The notes beneath the pieces are model-generated. The model worked only from the letters and a program-made list of their open reading frames with translations. It was not told the origin of the DNA and did no database searches. A program made the translations under genes and the position numbers. From assembly GCF_003664035.1 (NCBI RefSeq), contig NZ_RCCK01000015.1, forward strand, positions 62,001 to 126,000: DNA of 64,000 nucleotides, given 5' to 3'. Within the stretch, counting starts at the first letter, position 1. Every line of letters begins with the position of its first letter. This DNA comes from Pedobacter alluvionis. GTDB taxonomy: Bacteria; Bacteroidota; Bacteroidia; Sphingobacteriales; Sphingobacteriaceae. Shown here one piece after another: positions 1 to 6,762 of this stretch.

Positions 1-122
1 TCAACAGCAGCTTCGAAATCGCCATTAGCTTCAACTAAAGCTTTTTTGCAATCCATCATACCAGCGCCAGTTTGTTGGCGTAATTTGTTTACATCTGCGG
101 CAGTAATTTGTACTGTAGACAT
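1..122 (-). CDS. tsf: Elongation factor Ts, N-terminal part (cut by window edge)
   Basis: Only the first 40 codons are present, starting at ATG 122-120. The peptide begins MSTVQITAADVNKLRQQTGA and continues with GMMDCKKAL, the classic UBA-like N-terminus of EF-Ts. EF-Ts is the guanine nucleotide exchange factor that recharges EF-Tu in the cytoplasm. It follows rpsB by 129 nt on the same strand, the usual bacterial rpsB-tsf order. The leader before the ATG is A-rich with no Shine-Dalgarno motif, normal for Bacteroidota. Confidence 0.95.
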   Translation of the reverse strand, partial: MSTVQITAADVNKLRQQTGAGMMDCKKALVEANGDFEAAV

Positions 123-165
123 TTTATTTCTTTTTTTAAATTTTACAATCTTGTTATAACAATTA

Positions 166-235
166 CAGGTTACAAGTTACAAGCGCTAAGTTAAACTCAT
201 GTTAAGCCAACTTAAAACCTGAAACCAGTAACCTG
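166..235. repeat. Imperfect inverted repeat between rpsB and tsf
   Basis: CAGGTTAC (166-173) is repeated in inverted orientation as GTAACCTG (228-235), with a further GTTAAG/CTTAA pairing inside. The transcript between rpsB and tsf could fold here. It resembles the dispersed palindromic elements elsewhere in the window, and a role in attenuation or mRNA processing is only a guess. Confidence 0.45.
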
Positions 236-251
236 CAATTAAAAAATATTA

Positions 252-1112
252 CTATTCTTCTGTTTTAGTTTCTTCTGATGAAGGAGCTTCAACTTCCGCT
301 TCAGCAGTTGCCTTTTTAGTTGTTGGTCTTTTTTCACCAGCTCCTCTTGGCTCTTTTGCTTCAGGAGCATCAGCTGCAACTTTTGCTGCTACTGCTTCTT
401 TTTCAGCCTCATCATCTTTTTCGCGTTTACGCTCATCTAAACCTTCTTCAATAGCTTTGATAATTACATCAGTAATTAAAGAGATTGATTTTGTAGCATC
501 ATCATTCGCTGGAATAGGGAAATCGATGTTAGAAGGATCAGAGTTAGTATCAACCATCGCAAAAGTAGGGATGTTTAATTTTAACGCTTCAGTAACTGCA
601 ATATGTTCTTTCTTAACATCAATTAAGAATAAAGCTGCAGGTAAACGGTTTAAATCAGCGATACCACCTAAAAGTGATTCTAATTTAATACGCTCACGTT
701 GAATCATTAAACGCTCTTTTTTAGATAAGATCGAATAAGTACCGTCTTTAGTCATTTTATCGATGTTAGACATCTTTTTGATTGACTTACGAACAGTAGC
801 AAAGTTAGTTAACATACCACCTAACCAACGTTCAGTTACGAAAGGCATGTTTACTTTTTTAGCTTGTTCAGCTACGATTCCTTTTGCTTGTTTTTTTGTT
901 GAAACAAACAATACTTTACGTCCTGATTTTACGATTTGTTTAATCGCCGCCGCAGCTTCTTCAGTTTTAGTTAAAGTTTTATTTAAATCTATAATGTGAA
1001 TTCCATTACGCTCCATGAAAATATAAGGAGCCATTTTTGGATTCCATTTACGGGTAAGGTGACCAAAGTGTACACCTGCATCCAATAAGTCTTGATAAGT
1101 TGTTCTTGCCAT
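252..1112 (-). CDS. rpsB: 30S ribosomal protein uS2
   Basis: 286 aa. The N-terminus (MARTTYQDLLDAGVHFGH, then WNPKM) and the internal KERLMIQRERIKLESLLGGI and FLIDVKKEH stretches are standard for ribosomal protein S2. The protein sits on the 30S back and is needed for binding of S1-type factors. The last 50 or so residues form a Lys/Glu/Ala-rich tail longer than in E. coli (241 aa), as is common in Bacteroidota. It lies 18 nt after rpsI in the rplM-rpsI-rpsB-tsf operon. Unusually for the phylum, a perfect AGGAGG precedes the ATG. Confidence 0.97.
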   Translation of the reverse strand: MARTTYQDLLDAGVHFGHLTRKWNPKMAPYIFMERNGIHIIDLNKTLTKTEEAAAAIKQIVKSGRKVLFVSTKKQAKGIVAEQAKKVNMPFVTERWLGGMLTNFATVRKSIKKMSNIDKMTKDGTYSILSKKERLMIQRERIKLESLLGGIADLNRLPAALFLIDVKKEHIAVTEALKLNIPTFAMVDTNSDPSNIDFPIPANDDATKSISLITDVIIKAIEEGLDERKREKDDEAEKEAVAAKVAADAPEAKEPRGAGEKRPTTKKATAEAEVEAPSSEETKTEE

Positions 1113-1120
1113 TGTCTTTG

Positions 1121-1126
1121 CCTCCT
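1121..1126 (-). promoter_or_regulatory. Perfect Shine-Dalgarno site of rpsB
   Basis: On the minus strand AGGAGG lies 8 nt upstream of the rpsB ATG (1112-1110), in the short gap after rpsI. Bacteroidota genes mostly lack Shine-Dalgarno motifs because the anti-SD is sequestered on their ribosomes, and the other starts in this window have A-rich leaders. This one therefore stands out and may be a translational control site. Confidence 0.7.
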
Positions 1127-1130
1127 GTGA

Positions 1131-1517
1131 TTAACGTTTACTGAATTGGAATTTCTTACGGGCTTTAGCACGTCCTGGTTTCTTACGCTCAACCATACGG
1201 TTATCACGTGTCATTAAACCTTTAGCACGTAAAGCAGGTTTTTTCTCCGCATCTAGTTCAACAATCGCTTTAGCAATAGCCAAACGAACAGCTTCTGCTT
1301 GTCCTTTTACTCCACCACCTTGTACATTTACAGTGATATCATAACGGCCGGTAAGTTCAGAAACTTCTAAACTTTGGTTTACGATATATTGCAAAGGTAA
1401 AGTAGGGAAATATACTTTGTGATCTTTACCGTTAACGGTAATTGCGCCAGCACCATCTTTTAAGTAGATGCGTGCAACAGCTGTTTTTCTTCTTCCTGAA
1501 GTGTTAGTAACTGACAT
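1131..1517 (-). CDS. rpsI: 30S ribosomal protein uS9
   Basis: 128 aa, the full normal length. It has the hallmarks of S9: GRRKTAVARIYLKDGAG at the N-terminus, VNGKDHKVYFP, the GGGVKGQAEAVRLAIAKA segment, and the C-terminal RKKPGRAKARKKFQFSKR tail that reaches the P-site tRNA. It starts 3 nt after the rplM stop, so L13 and S9 are cotranscribed as in nearly all bacteria. No unusual residues were seen. Confidence 0.97.
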   Translation of the reverse strand: MSVTNTSGRRKTAVARIYLKDGAGAITVNGKDHKVYFPTLPLQYIVNQSLEVSELTGRYDITVNVQGGGVKGQAEAVRLAIAKAIVELDAEKKPALRAKGLMTRDNRMVERKKPGRAKARKKFQFSKR

Positions 1518-1520
1518 TTC

Positions 1521-1964
1521 TTAAAGTTTAATGGTTTTTGGAGATTGAGCCGAATGCGGATGAGTTTCACCAGCATACACAAAAAGATTGGTATACAATT
1601 TTTTGCCCAATTTAGTTTTCGGTAACATACCACGTACCGCTTTCTCGATTACACGTTGAGGGTGTTTCGCCATTAACTCTTTAGGAGAAATAAAACGTTG
1701 ACCACCTGGATAACCAGTATAAGAAACATATTGCTTTTCGCTGAATTTGTTTCCTGTCAATTTAACCTTGTCTGCATTGATAACAATTACGTTATCTCCG
1801 CAATCTACGTGTGGGGTGTACTCAGGCTTGTTTTTACCACGGATGATCATAGCGATCTTCGATGACAAGCGCCCCAAAATCTCGCCTTGCGCATCAACAA
1901 CAATCCACTGTTTGTTAACAGTTTTCGCATTGGCCGAGACAGTTTTGTAACTTAACGTATTCAC
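1521..1964 (-). CDS. rplM: 50S ribosomal protein uL13
   Basis: 147 aa. It has the L13 signatures: WIVVDAQGEILGRLSSKIA, RGKNKPEYTPHVDCGD, and the closing region AVRGMLPKTKLGKK. L13 is an early-assembly protein of the large subunit. It is the first gene of the operon, with a good Bacteroidota promoter 55-85 nt upstream, leaving an untranslated leader of about 45 nt. The start at 1964 is an ATG in the expected position. The leader is AT-rich and I see no SD motif. Confidence 0.97.
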   Translation of the reverse strand: MNTLSYKTVSANAKTVNKQWIVVDAQGEILGRLSSKIAMIIRGKNKPEYTPHVDCGDNVIVINADKVKLTGNKFSEKQYVSYTGYPGGQRFISPKELMAKHPQRVIEKAVRGMLPKTKLGKKLYTNLFVYAGETHPHSAQSPKTIKL

Positions 1965-2018
1965 TTGCTTGTATTTAATTTATTAAACAATTTATTATTC
2001 CCATTAAATTTGGGACTG

Positions 2019-2049
2019 CAAAGATAGATAGAATACTTTTATTATCAAA
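2019..2049 (-). promoter_or_regulatory. Promoter of the rplM-rpsI-rpsB operon
   Basis: Read on the minus strand there is TTTG (2049-2046), exactly 19 nt, then TATCTTTG (2026-2019). This matches the sigma-ABfr type promoter of Bacteroidota (-33 TTTG, -7 TAnnTTTG). It lies directly upstream of rplM, and the predicted start of transcription is near 2013. Confidence 0.8.
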
Positions 2050-2210
2050 TAGTTGATTGAAAATAGTTTTGCATTTTTACCTCGCGATCGTCATGCTGAA
2101 TTTATTTAAGCATCTAATATGCCGTATCGTTTTTGAGGTTGTGAAAAACAAAACCAGAAATTCTTTGATTGGTTCCAGCCGGGCTTACACTAAATCTTTT
2201 AAGTAGGTTT

Positions 2211-2274
2211 TGTCATTCTGAGGTACGAAGAATCTGTTTCATCGGTTGCAGATTCTTCGTACCTCAGAATGACA
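2211..2274. repeat. Palindromic element, family A (copy 1)
   Basis: Two perfect 26-bp arms (2211-2236 and 2249-2274) flank a 12-nt loop. The arm contains CTGAGGTACGAAGAATCTG. The same design with small, compensating changes recurs at 11761-11823. A degenerate start of such an element is visible near 2089-2118 and a half copy at 24267-24291. It lies in a gene-free stretch (2050-2450) that otherwise shows only the rplM promoter. It looks like a REP-type non-autonomous repeat, and no helper transposase is in the window. Confidence 0.85.
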
Positions 2275-2450
2275 TAGTAAATGAAGCCGTTGCAAATTTG
2301 AAAAGATGCCGCTGCAATCCGTTTAGAAATTTAAGTATAATGATAAACTTACGGCGCCATTTCTCTGGTCAATCTTGAGGTTGCTATTTGTGACTTCAAG
2401 ATTTTTAATGTTCATTAAAATTATAAATCATCAGGCATGTAGCCAATTCT

Positions 2451-2960
2451 CTACCTTGGTCCAATTTTCTTATCGATAAGTCTATCCAGGTAGGTAAAAA
2501 CCAACTCGATATTTTTATCATGATTATTCAACGTCTTTTTAATTTCTTCTATTTCAAGCTTGAACTCGCCATTATCAACAATAAATTGACGGATACGGGA
2601 GAAAATTCTTACAATTTGAATATTCACTTGAATCGCTGGCTTACTATTCAATACACTCGATAGCATTAATATGCCATGTTCGGTAAAAACATTGGGTAAA
2701 TAAGTCCTTCCACCTCTTTTAGCTTTTGAGGTCACAATTTGTGACCTCAAAGATTCCCATTATTCACCGGTCAGTTGGAACATGAAATCATCGGGAAAAC
2801 GTTCTATGTTTCGGCGGATACTTTGATTTAAAACCTTAGTCTCTACACCATAAAGCTCTGCCAGGTCACTATCGAGCATCACTTTGAGGCCCCTTAGCTC
2901 GTAAATTTTATTAACTACAGTATTGTCAGGGATGATAGGAAGCACTTGTTTAGCTGTCAT
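2451..2960 (-). pseudogene. ORF6N-domain protein, interrupted by one in-frame stop
   Basis: Codons 1-66 (from ATG 2960) match an ORF6N DNA-binding domain: KIYELRGLKVMLDSDLAELY, then TKVLNQSIRRNIERFPDDFMFQLT. Reading then meets TAA at 2762-2760. In the same frame it continues WESLRSQIVTS and TYLPNVFTEHGILMLSSVL, the usual second half of this phage-derived family, ending in a helical tail at 2451. Without the stop the product would be 169 aa, a normal length. The stop replaces the acidic codon usually found there, so a single G-to-T change (GAA to TAA) explains it. Reinitiation at TTG 2750 is possible but unlikely. No phage genes lie nearby, and these genes commonly occur alone in Bacteroidota. 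Confidence 0.8.
2725..2751. promoter_or_regulatory. 27-bp perfect palindrome inside the ORF6N gene
   Basis: TTTGAGGTCACAA is followed by one central base and then its exact reverse complement. It lies within the ORF6N coding region, just downstream of the premature stop, over the codons for SLRSQIVTSKA. A weaker related palindrome (ATCTTGA..GT...) is present after the gene at about 2371-2401. It could be a binding site for the encoded protein or a scar of recombination, and it may simply reflect codon constraints in this conserved segment. Confidence 0.5.
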
Positions 2961-3000
2961 ATCATTTTGAATTGAATCTAAAGATAAAAAAATGATTTAT

Positions 3001-3966
3001 TTAAACCAAAATCGAATCTATAATTTTCCTGATCTTTTCTTCCCGAGTTTTATAATCCCCGCTGATCTGAATGTAGGCTATTCCACGCTTTTCAAGCTCA
3101 CTCTTAAACAGATTAAACATTTCAAGCCGCCTATCTCCAAAATCACGGAGATGATCAGCAACCCATTCCACATCAATATCCAATAGGAAATATAAATCAT
3201 AACAGATTTCTTTTTCAAGATCATTCAGGATCTGTGGAATTTCGTTCAGGTAATATTGCGAATAAATTTTTGTGGTAATTAAATCGGTATCACAGAAAAC
3301 AAGCTTGTTGGCGCTGTTTGTTTTTTCCTTAACTCTTTCGGTTTGTGCTGTCCCGATTTTGATAATGTCATCAATTGTGATATCGTTCGAGTCGATTAAT
3401 TCGCGCGCAACTTCTGGAACAAAGGTCGTTTGATAGTGTAAGGCCATTTTTTCAGCCATGGTCGATTTTCCTGTACTCTCTGGTCCATAGAAACAAATTT
3501 TCTTTACAAAATATGGGCGGACTTCTTTTGGAATAAATTCCCAATATTGAAAAGGATGATTCCTGATTAGGGTTGCCGAAACGGGGATTGATTTTCTCGG
3601 CTCGTCAAATAAGCTGTGTTCAGCTTTTAAATTGAAGGCAAATGGTGCTCCATAAAACTCGGAGCTAAAAAGAATATCAATTTTTGGATATACCTCCTGC
3701 ATCCTGATTGCCCAAATATTTGTCCTTTCATTCAATGGCAGTGTTTCATCATCGAAATCATCAGGTATAAGAGCGGGTTTGACCTTGGATTGATCCTTAA
3801 AAATCTCTTTGATCCATTCAAAACGTAAAACAGGATTAATCTTGTCCGCAGGAGTGAAACTCATTGATACAATCAGTTCGTCGCATTGCGAAGCCGCAAA
3901 ATTAATAAGCGCAATATGCCCATTATGAATGGGCATAAATTTGCCAATCACTAAACCTCTTTTCAT
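3001..3966 (-). CDS. nadR: NadR-type NMN adenylyltransferase / ribosylnicotinamide kinase
   Basis: 321 aa with two domains. The first half is a nucleotidyltransferase: GKFMPIHNGH at residues 8-17 carries the HxGH motif, and VSATLIR near residue 130 matches the family's ISxTxIR motif. The second half is a P-loop kinase with GPESTGKST near residue 165. Known activity: phosphorylate nicotinamide riboside, then adenylate NMN to NAD. The N-terminal repressor HTH of enteric NadR is absent, so this is the enzyme-only form. Its ATG overlaps the pnuC stop by 4 nt (ATGA), so transporter and enzyme are translationally coupled. Confidence 0.92.
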   Translation of the reverse strand: MKRGLVIGKFMPIHNGHIALINFAASQCDELIVSMSFTPADKINPVLRFEWIKEIFKDQSKVKPALIPDDFDDETLPLNERTNIWAIRMQEVYPKIDILFSSEFYGAPFAFNLKAEHSLFDEPRKSIPVSATLIRNHPFQYWEFIPKEVRPYFVKKICFYGPESTGKSTMAEKMALHYQTTFVPEVARELIDSNDITIDDIIKIGTAQTERVKEKTNSANKLVFCDTDLITTKIYSQYYLNEIPQILNDLEKEICYDLYFLLDIDVEWVADHLRDFGDRRLEMFNLFKSELEKRGIAYIQISGDYKTREEKIRKIIDSILV

Positions 3967-4625
3967 GCCGTTTTAGCGTAGCTTCTATATTCTTTTATCC
4001 AATGCCACAATGCAAAAGCAGCAATAATGGTGAAAATGAAATATTCGACCCCCATAAACTTGATGCCTTTTAAGAAGTACAGGTAAGTGGCTACAATATC
4101 TATAATCAGCCAGATAATCCAACATTCTACTCTTTTCTGGATCATTAGAAAAGTCGTGATCACACTCATCACAAAAATAAAAGAATCAATAAAAGGATAA
4201 GCGCTGGGTAAATTAAATAATAGCGGCAACCAGTTATGAAGTTGACTGGCCAATGTACCCATTAATAATGTGCCAATAATACCAATAACCAATAAAATTA
4301 AAAATTGCCTTACAGGCATAAAGCTGATTTTGAGTTCTTTATTTTTATCTTCTTCTCCAGGCTTTGGATTTGTCCATCGCCACCAGCCCATGATGTTGGT
4401 TATAAAAAAGAAAACCATTAAAAACATATCGGGATAAAGCTGGCTTTGATAATATAGAAAGGCTGATAAGAATACATTGACAATACCCATGGGCCAACTC
4501 CAAACGCTGGCTTTTGCTGAAAGTATAACGGAAATAATCCCGGTAATTACAGCAAAAAATTCTAAATAGCTCATTTTATAGCCAAGGACTGTGAAAAATA
4601 TACTATGGGTATCGAAAAAATCCAT
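3963..4625 (-). CDS. pnuC: Nicotinamide riboside transporter PnuC
   Basis: 220 aa from ATG 4625, with about seven hydrophobic segments. The family signature is clear: AVITGIISVILSAKASVWSWPMGIVNV near the N-terminus and NIMGWWRWTNP in the middle. PnuC proteins are inner-membrane facilitators for nicotinamide riboside, trapped inside by phosphorylation. Coupling to nadR supports this substrate rather than thiamine, which PnuT paralogues take up in this phylum. The frame is open further upstream (to 4709), but ATG 4625 with an A/G-rich leader gives the normal PnuC N-terminus. I saw no riboswitch-like leader. Confidence 0.9.
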   Translation of the reverse strand: MDFFDTHSIFFTVLGYKMSYLEFFAVITGIISVILSAKASVWSWPMGIVNVFLSAFLYYQSQLYPDMFLMVFFFITNIMGWWRWTNPKPGEEDKNKELKISFMPVRQFLILLVIGIIGTLLMGTLASQLHNWLPLLFNLPSAYPFIDSFIFVMSVITTFLMIQKRVECWIIWLIIDIVATYLYFLKGIKFMGVEYFIFTIIAAFALWHWIKEYRSYAKTA

Positions 4626-4706
4626 CTTTTTCTTTTTTTGAAATCTACAAAATGCTAATGTAAATAATTTTATTTGTGGCAATTGGTTTTCTATTGGCAA
4701 ACAATC

Positions 4707-4714
4707 CAAAAATA
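4707..4714 (-). promoter_or_regulatory. Possible -7 box of pnuC-nadR
   Basis: TATTTTTG on the minus strand matches TAnnTTTG and lies about 80 nt before the pnuC start, between the divergent pnuC and mscS genes. No good -33 TTTG is found at the right distance, so this is tentative. Confidence 0.35.
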
Positions 4715-4774
4715 TAGCTGTTATAAGAACATCTAATGGCTAATCGCCGTATTTATTAACCAGCAGATTCTTTT

Positions 4775-5854
4775 ATGCAATTTCTCGATCAGGTTTTCGG
4801 TTACCCTATCCCTTTGTTTTTTAAGAACCTAATCATTGGTTTGATAGCGGTATCTCTTGGTATTTTAATCAAGTTTGTCATTCACAAAACTTTTATCCTG
4901 CTTTCGCGTTGGTGGGATTTTATCATTATAAAATCTACAGTAAAGCATTTGAGGAGGCCTGTAGCTATTTTTATTCCCCTGTTGTTCCTTAACTTCTCCT
5001 TAACGCTGATGGAGATGGCGCCAACATATCGTCTTCCTATGGCCAAAATATTAGAAATTGCCCTGACCATTACTTTTGCGCTTATTTTGGTAAGGGCGAT
5101 TAACGTTTTGGAAGATTATTTCTATCTTAAATATGATCTAAACAAAGAAAACAACCTGAAAGAGCGCAAAATCAGAACGCAGTTGGAGTTTGTTAGAAAG
5201 TTTATTGTTTCGCTTATTATTTTAATTACTGCTGCTATTATTTTATTGAGTTTTGAAAGTATGCGTAAAATCGGGGCGGGGCTCCTTACCGGAGTTGGAA
5301 TAGGCGGGATTATCATCGGTTTTGCAGCGCAAAAATCGCTTGGGAATTTATTAGCAGGTTTCCAGATTGCCTTTACCCAGCCGATCAGGATTGATGATGT
5401 TGTAATTGTAGAAGGCGAATGGGGTAAGGTAGAAGAAATTACCCTAACGTATGTGGTAATCAATATTTGGGATCAACGACGGTTAATTCTGCCAATTACT
5501 TATTTTATCGAAAAGCCCTTCCAAAACTGGACGCGTGTTTCGGCTGATTTGCTTGGAACGGTATTTTTATATCTTGACTATACCATCCCAATCGAACCGA
5601 TGAGGCAGGAATTAACCCGGCTTTTAAATGCTGATCCGCTTTGGGATAAGCGCGTAAATGTAGTACAAGTTACAGACAGCACAAAAGATGGTGTTATTGA
5701 AGTGCGTTTTTTAATGAGTGCTTCAAGTTCTTCCAGGGCTTTTGATTTACGTTGCCATGTAAGAGAAGCGATGATTGCTTTTATCCAGAATAATTATCCT
5801 GATAGTTTACCTAAAACAAGATTACAACATCGGGATAAGTTAGCGGGTTTGTAG
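4775..5854 (+). CDS. MscS-family mechanosensitive channel
   Basis: 359 aa. Hydrophobic segments occur around residues 15-35, 65-80, 85-105 and 130-155. They are followed by the diagnostic pore and beta-domain sequence GAGLLTGVGIGGIIIGFAAQ, then KSLGNLLAGFQIAFTQPI and DDVVIVEGEWGKVEEI. MscS channels open under membrane tension and release osmolytes. The C-terminal soluble domain is complete. It is transcribed divergently from pnuC and is probably monocistronic, with a terminator hairpin about 270 nt downstream. Which MscS subfamily it belongs to cannot be told from sequence alone. Confidence 0.92.
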   Translation: MQFLDQVFGYPIPLFFKNLIIGLIAVSLGILIKFVIHKTFILLSRWWDFIIIKSTVKHLRRPVAIFIPLLFLNFSLTLMEMAPTYRLPMAKILEIALTITFALILVRAINVLEDYFYLKYDLNKENNLKERKIRTQLEFVRKFIVSLIILITAAIILLSFESMRKIGAGLLTGVGIGGIIIGFAAQKSLGNLLAGFQIAFTQPIRIDDVVIVEGEWGKVEEITLTYVVINIWDQRRLILPITYFIEKPFQNWTRVSADLLGTVFLYLDYTIPIEPMRQELTRLLNADPLWDKRVNVVQVTDSTKDGVIEVRFLMSASSSSRAFDLRCHVREAMIAFIQNNYPDSLPKTRLQHRDKLAGL

Positions 5855-5940
5855 TTTTACAAGCTAAGACTAAATAAGTTATTTCCTCTGGTCACTATTT
5901 TCAGAAGCTAAAAGGTAGATTTTACCTTTAAGAGTTTAAT

Positions 5941-6068
5941 ATTTCAGAAAGTGACCCGCAAACTGTCCGAGAATTAAAAGCAGATGGTTTAAAGGTTTTT
6001 AATCGGAGAACGTTCTGAAACCTGATCATCCCGATGCTGCGATAAGGGAATTTGTGTCGCAGATATAG
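5941..6068 (+). pseudogene. Possible gene relic, unrecognised
   Basis: In the 380-bp gap after mscS, one frame reads SESDPQTVRELKADGLKVF before a stop near 6026. A second frame, one shift away, reads NVLKPDHPDAAIREFVSQI up to a TAG at 6066-6068. Both fragments look like ordinary coding sequence with charged, helix-like composition. This fits a small gene end broken by a frameshift and lacking its start. I do not recognise the family, and chance open frames are a real alternative. Confidence 0.3.
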
Positions 6069-6126
6069 GCCTCTTAACGGGATAATTTTTAGCATACCAG
6101 CTATCAAAACAAATAAAGCATTCTAA

Positions 6127-6154
6127 AACTACCTAAAAACAGGTAGTTCTTTTT
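6127..6154 (+). terminator. Rho-independent terminator, probably of mscS
   Basis: AACTACCT (6127-6134), loop AAAAAC, AGGTAGTT (6141-6148), then CTTTTTA. An 8-bp perfect stem with a short U-tract on the plus strand. Confidence 0.65.
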
Positions 6155-6235
6155 ACCCGAAATATAGTATTTTAAGTATAACAACAGGTTTTGGCATTTT
6201 TTTGGTTCTTGTAATAATAAAACAACTAAAAATCT

Positions 6236-6691
6236 ATGAAAAACAGATCAAAATTATTATCTCTTGCGCTTATTCTGACGTTATTATTCTCTTGTAAAAA
6301 AGATTCAGACACTACTCCTGCAACAAGCGGTAAAACTGCAAAGTTTACCATCACCGCAAACGGTGTGAATTCATCTGATGACTACGTTTCTTTCGTGATT
6401 GTAGGTGGTGATACTAAAGGCACTAAAACCATCTGGAAGGTAAATGGCGTGACCAGAAATAATGAAGCCGCTATTTCTTTAGGGAAAGACGATTTCACTG
6501 GAAGTACCAAAACCTATGTAATTGAGACTGTATTACCAGTTGATGTAATTACTACCAGCGTGCAGTGCATTAACTTTAATGCCAGTTATCAAATCAGCTA
6601 TAAAGCGGAGATAGATGGCAAAGTGATCACCAATGATGATGGTGTTACAGTAGATGTTAATAAAGATTATACCCATCAATTCGACTATTAA
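6236..6691 (+). CDS. Small secreted lipoprotein of unknown function
   Basis: 151 aa. A lipoprotein signal peptide is clear: MKNRSK, a hydrophobic stretch, then LLFSC with Cys20 as the lipidated residue, followed by KKDSD. The +2 to +5 residues are charged, which in Bacteroidota can also favour surface export. The mature part is Thr/Asp/Val-rich and looks like a beta-sandwich (TAKFTITANGVNS, KTIWKVNGVTR, TYVIETVLPV). I do not recognise the domain. It stands alone between two terminators, convergent with tex. Confidence 0.75.
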   Translation: MKNRSKLLSLALILTLLFSCKKDSDTTPATSGKTAKFTITANGVNSSDDYVSFVIVGGDTKGTKTIWKVNGVTRNNEAAISLGKDDFTGSTKTYVIETVLPVDVITTSVQCINFNASYQISYKAEIDGKVITNDDGVTVDVNKDYTHQFDY

Positions 6692-6712
6692 TCGCTCATA
6701 ATTAAATCCCCG

Positions 6713-6750
6713 TACTGAACGGCACAGGCCAAGCTCTGTGTCGTTCAGTA
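6713..6750. terminator. Hairpin between convergent genes
   Basis: A 15-bp stem (ACTGAACGGCACAG at 6714-6727 against CTGTGTCGTTCAGT at 6736-6749, one G-U pair) separates the lipoprotein gene from tex. There is no strong U-tract on either side, so it may act as a processing or attenuating hairpin for both transcripts. Confidence 0.55.
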
Positions 6751-6762
6751 ACTATGGAATTA

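Noticed and set aside
2169..2378. 69-codon plus-strand frame
   Set aside because: It runs through a family A palindromic element and is explained by it.
4626..4774. Thiamine or NAD-type riboswitch upstream of pnuC
   Set aside because: No conserved riboswitch core could be found in the 150-nt gap, and the nadR partner argues for nicotinamide riboside, not thiamine.
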